Below, one piece after another: positions 62,574 through 64,000 of a DNA stretch of 64,000 nucleotides. The translations under genes were made by a program, and so were the position numbers. Origin of the DNA: Bacteroidales bacterium (GTDB lineage: Bacteria; Bacteroidota; Bacteroidia; Bacteroidales; UBA12077); assembly GCA_016342685.1 (NCBI GenBank), contig JAEINU010000013.1:1-64000 (forward strand). Reading direction: 5' to 3'. Below the pieces are notes generated by a model. It was not told the origin of the DNA and searched no databases. It saw only the letters and a program-made list of their open reading frames with translations. Numbering within the stretch: the first letter of the stretch is position 1; each line of letters starts with the position of its first letter.

Positions 62574-63989
62574 ATGGACACAATGGTTGATAGCTTATCT
62601 TATAAAGTAAAGGACCTAAGTTTAGCAGACTGGGGAAGGAAAGAAATTGAAATAGCAGAGAAAGAAATGCCGGGTTTAATGTCACTTCGACAAAAATATG
62701 GAGCTGAAAAACCATTAAAAGGTGCCAGAATAATGGGTTCCTTGCATATGACAATTCAAACAGCAGTTCTTATTGAAACATTAACAGAATTGGGAGCTGA
62801 TGTTAGATGGGCAAGTTGTAATATTTTTTCAACGCAAGATCACGCAGCAGCAGCAATAGCAGCAACTGGAGTTCCTGTATTTGCATGGAAAGGTGAAACT
62901 CTTGAAGAGTACTGGTGGTGTACAGACCAGGCATTAACTTTCCCAGGAGGTAAAGGGCCAAATATGATTGTTGATGATGGAGGCGATGCTTCTATGATGA
63001 TTCATATTGGTTATAAAGCAGAAAATGATTCAGCTTTCTTAAATATTGAGCCAAATGCAGTGGATGAAAAAGAACTTTTTAAAAGTTTAAAAGCAACTTT
63101 AGCAAAAGATTCTGATAAATGGCATAGAATGGTTAAAGAAATTCATGGAGTTTCTGAAGAAACCACGACTGGAGTGCATCGTTTATATCAAATGATGGAA
63201 CGTGGTGAATTACTTTTCCCAGCAATTAATGTAAACGATTCAGTTACTAAATCTAAATTCGATAATTTATACGGATGTCGTGAATCTTTAGCAGATGGTA
63301 TTAAACGTGCAACAGATGTAATGTTAGCGGGTAAGGTTATTGTTGTTTGCGGTTACGGTGATGTTGGTAAAGGTTCAGCAAAATCGATGCGTTCATATGG
63401 TGCACGTGTTATCGTTACAGAAATTGATCCAATTTGTGCTTTGCAAGCAGCAATGGAAGGATTTGAAGTAAAACCAATCGAAGAAACTTTAGATGAAGGA
63501 AACCTATTTGTTACAACAACTGGAAATAAAGATGTTGTTACAGCGGAACACATGTCTAAAATGAAAGATCAAGCAATTGTTTGTAATATTGGCCATTTCG
63601 ATAATGAAATCCAAGTTGAGCAATTAGAAAATCTTTCTGGAGTAGAGAAAGTTAATATTAAACCGCAAGTTGATAAATATGTATTTGCTGATGGTCATGC
63701 TATCTTTTTATTAGCAGAAGGTCGTTTAGTAAACTTGGGATGCGCTACTGGTCACCCATCATTTGTGATGAGTAATTCATTTACAAATCAAACATTAGCG
63801 CAGCTTGAACTTTGGAAAAAAGAATACAAAACAGATGTATATCGTTTACCTAAACATTTGGATGAAGAAGTTGCTCGTTTGCATTTAGAACAAATTGGAG
63901 TTAAATTAACAAAACTTACTCCAGAGCAATCTGAATATATTGGAATACCTGTTGAAGGGCCATATAAAGCAGATCATTATAGATACTAA
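62574..63989 (+). CDS. ahcY: Adenosylhomocysteinase (S-adenosylhomocysteine hydrolase)
   Basis: 471 residues, complete within the window. Diagnostic segments are [30 protein letters not shown], the substrate-site Asp in [24 protein letters not shown], the catalytic Lys/Asp region [13 protein letters not shown], the NAD-binding [24 protein letters not shown] and the closing KADHYRY. It hydrolyses S-adenosylhomocysteine to adenosine and homocysteine, relieving inhibition of methyltransferases. The internal insertion length places it with the roughly 470-residue bacterial type. It has its own promoter; the stop is about 11 bp before the window edge. Confidence 0.97.
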   Translation: MDTMVDSLSYKVKDLSLADWGRKEIEIAEKEMPGLMSLRQKYGAEKPLKGARIMGSLHMTIQTAVLIETLTELGADVRWASCNIFSTQDHAAAAIAATGVPVFAWKGETLEEYWWCTDQALTFPGGKGPNMIVDDGGDASMMIHIGYKAENDSAFLNIEPNAVDEKELFKSLKATLAKDSDKWHRMVKEIHGVSEETTTGVHRLYQMMERGELLFPAINVNDSVTKSKFDNLYGCRESLADGIKRATDVMLAGKVIVVCGYGDVGKGSAKSMRSYGARVIVTEIDPICALQAAMEGFEVKPIEETLDEGNLFVTTTGNKDVVTAEHMSKMKDQAIVCNIGHFDNEIQVEQLENLSGVEKVNIKPQVDKYVFADGHAIFLLAEGRLVNLGCATGHPSFVMSNSFTNQTLAQLELWKKEYKTDVYRLPKHLDEEVARLHLEQIGVKLTKLTPEQSEYIGIPVEGPYKADHYRY

Positions 63990-64000
63990 TCTATTAAGTA

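Overview
The window is AT-rich chromosomal DNA from a member of the Bacteroidota. My best guess is a marine, facultatively anaerobic relative of Marinifilum, Labilibaculum or Ancylomarina (order Marinilabiliales), inferred from gene content only. Supporting signs are many signal peptides and lipoproteins, a type IX secretion (T9SS) type B sorting domain, SprB-type repeats, the Bacteroidota SdhCAB arrangement, paired DUF6452/DUF6048 genes, and repeated promoters of the Bacteroidota type (-7 TAnnTTTG with a TTG about 20 bp upstream). Weak Shine-Dalgarno sequences make several track starts uncertain. I corrected six (dxs, one alpha/beta hydrolase, one aminopeptidase P, one conserved hypothetical, a DUF6048 gene and ribF).

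Layout. 1-12.4 kb (+): a surface-protein block with a 5'-truncated phage-tail-fibre-like repeat protein, an exported FKBP-like protein, a REPIN-like palindromic repeat, a 1649-residue T9SS adhesin with nine SprB repeats, and a compact operon of an exported Ig-like repeat protein, a membrane TPR-SpoIIE phosphatase-receiver fusion and a SiaC-like (DUF1987) phosphoprotein. 12.4-12.8 kb: a transposase remnant and tRNA-Asn. 12.9-20.0 kb (-): a signalling operon of TonB-type receptor, periplasmic amino-acid-type binding protein, YfiR, hybrid histidine kinase and serine hydrolase, with no ABC permease or ATPase. 20-22 kb (-): a radical SAM protein and an OmpA-like lipoprotein.

22-35 kb: dxs, a glycosyltransferase, tRNA-Leu(CAA), a dCMP deaminase, a CtpA protease, a Spy-like protein, a large Cache-HAMP-GAF-PAS sensor with no output domain, and a GH20 hexosaminidase operon. 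33.8-38.7 kb: an aminopeptidase P divergent from sdhCAB. 39-48 kb: a second S41 protease overlapping a secreted helical protein, a second aminopeptidase P, a conserved hypothetical, a CPBP protease, a Dus-type dihydrouridine synthase and a GATase-like/HEAT lipoprotein.

48-56 kb: a 1160-residue protein that I recognise as a probable PPi-type PEP carboxykinase, directly upstream of mutA and mutB (methylmalonyl-CoA mutase). With sdhCAB this suggests a succinate/propionate (Wood-Werkman-like) pathway in which pyrophosphate could be the energy currency of the C3/C4 node. An almost perfect palindrome sits at the mutA promoter. 56-64 kb: secreted proteins of unknown function, an LpxH-like phosphoesterase, a duplicated TlpA-type thioredoxin pair (one has lost a catalytic Cys), ribF and ahcY.

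The strongest candidates for something new are the phosphatase/SiaC operon joined to exported repeat proteins, the receptor-SBP-YfiR-kinase operon, and the PPi-PEPCK/methylmalonyl-CoA mutase neighbourhood. No CRISPR array, rRNA operon, complete insertion sequence or prophage was seen.
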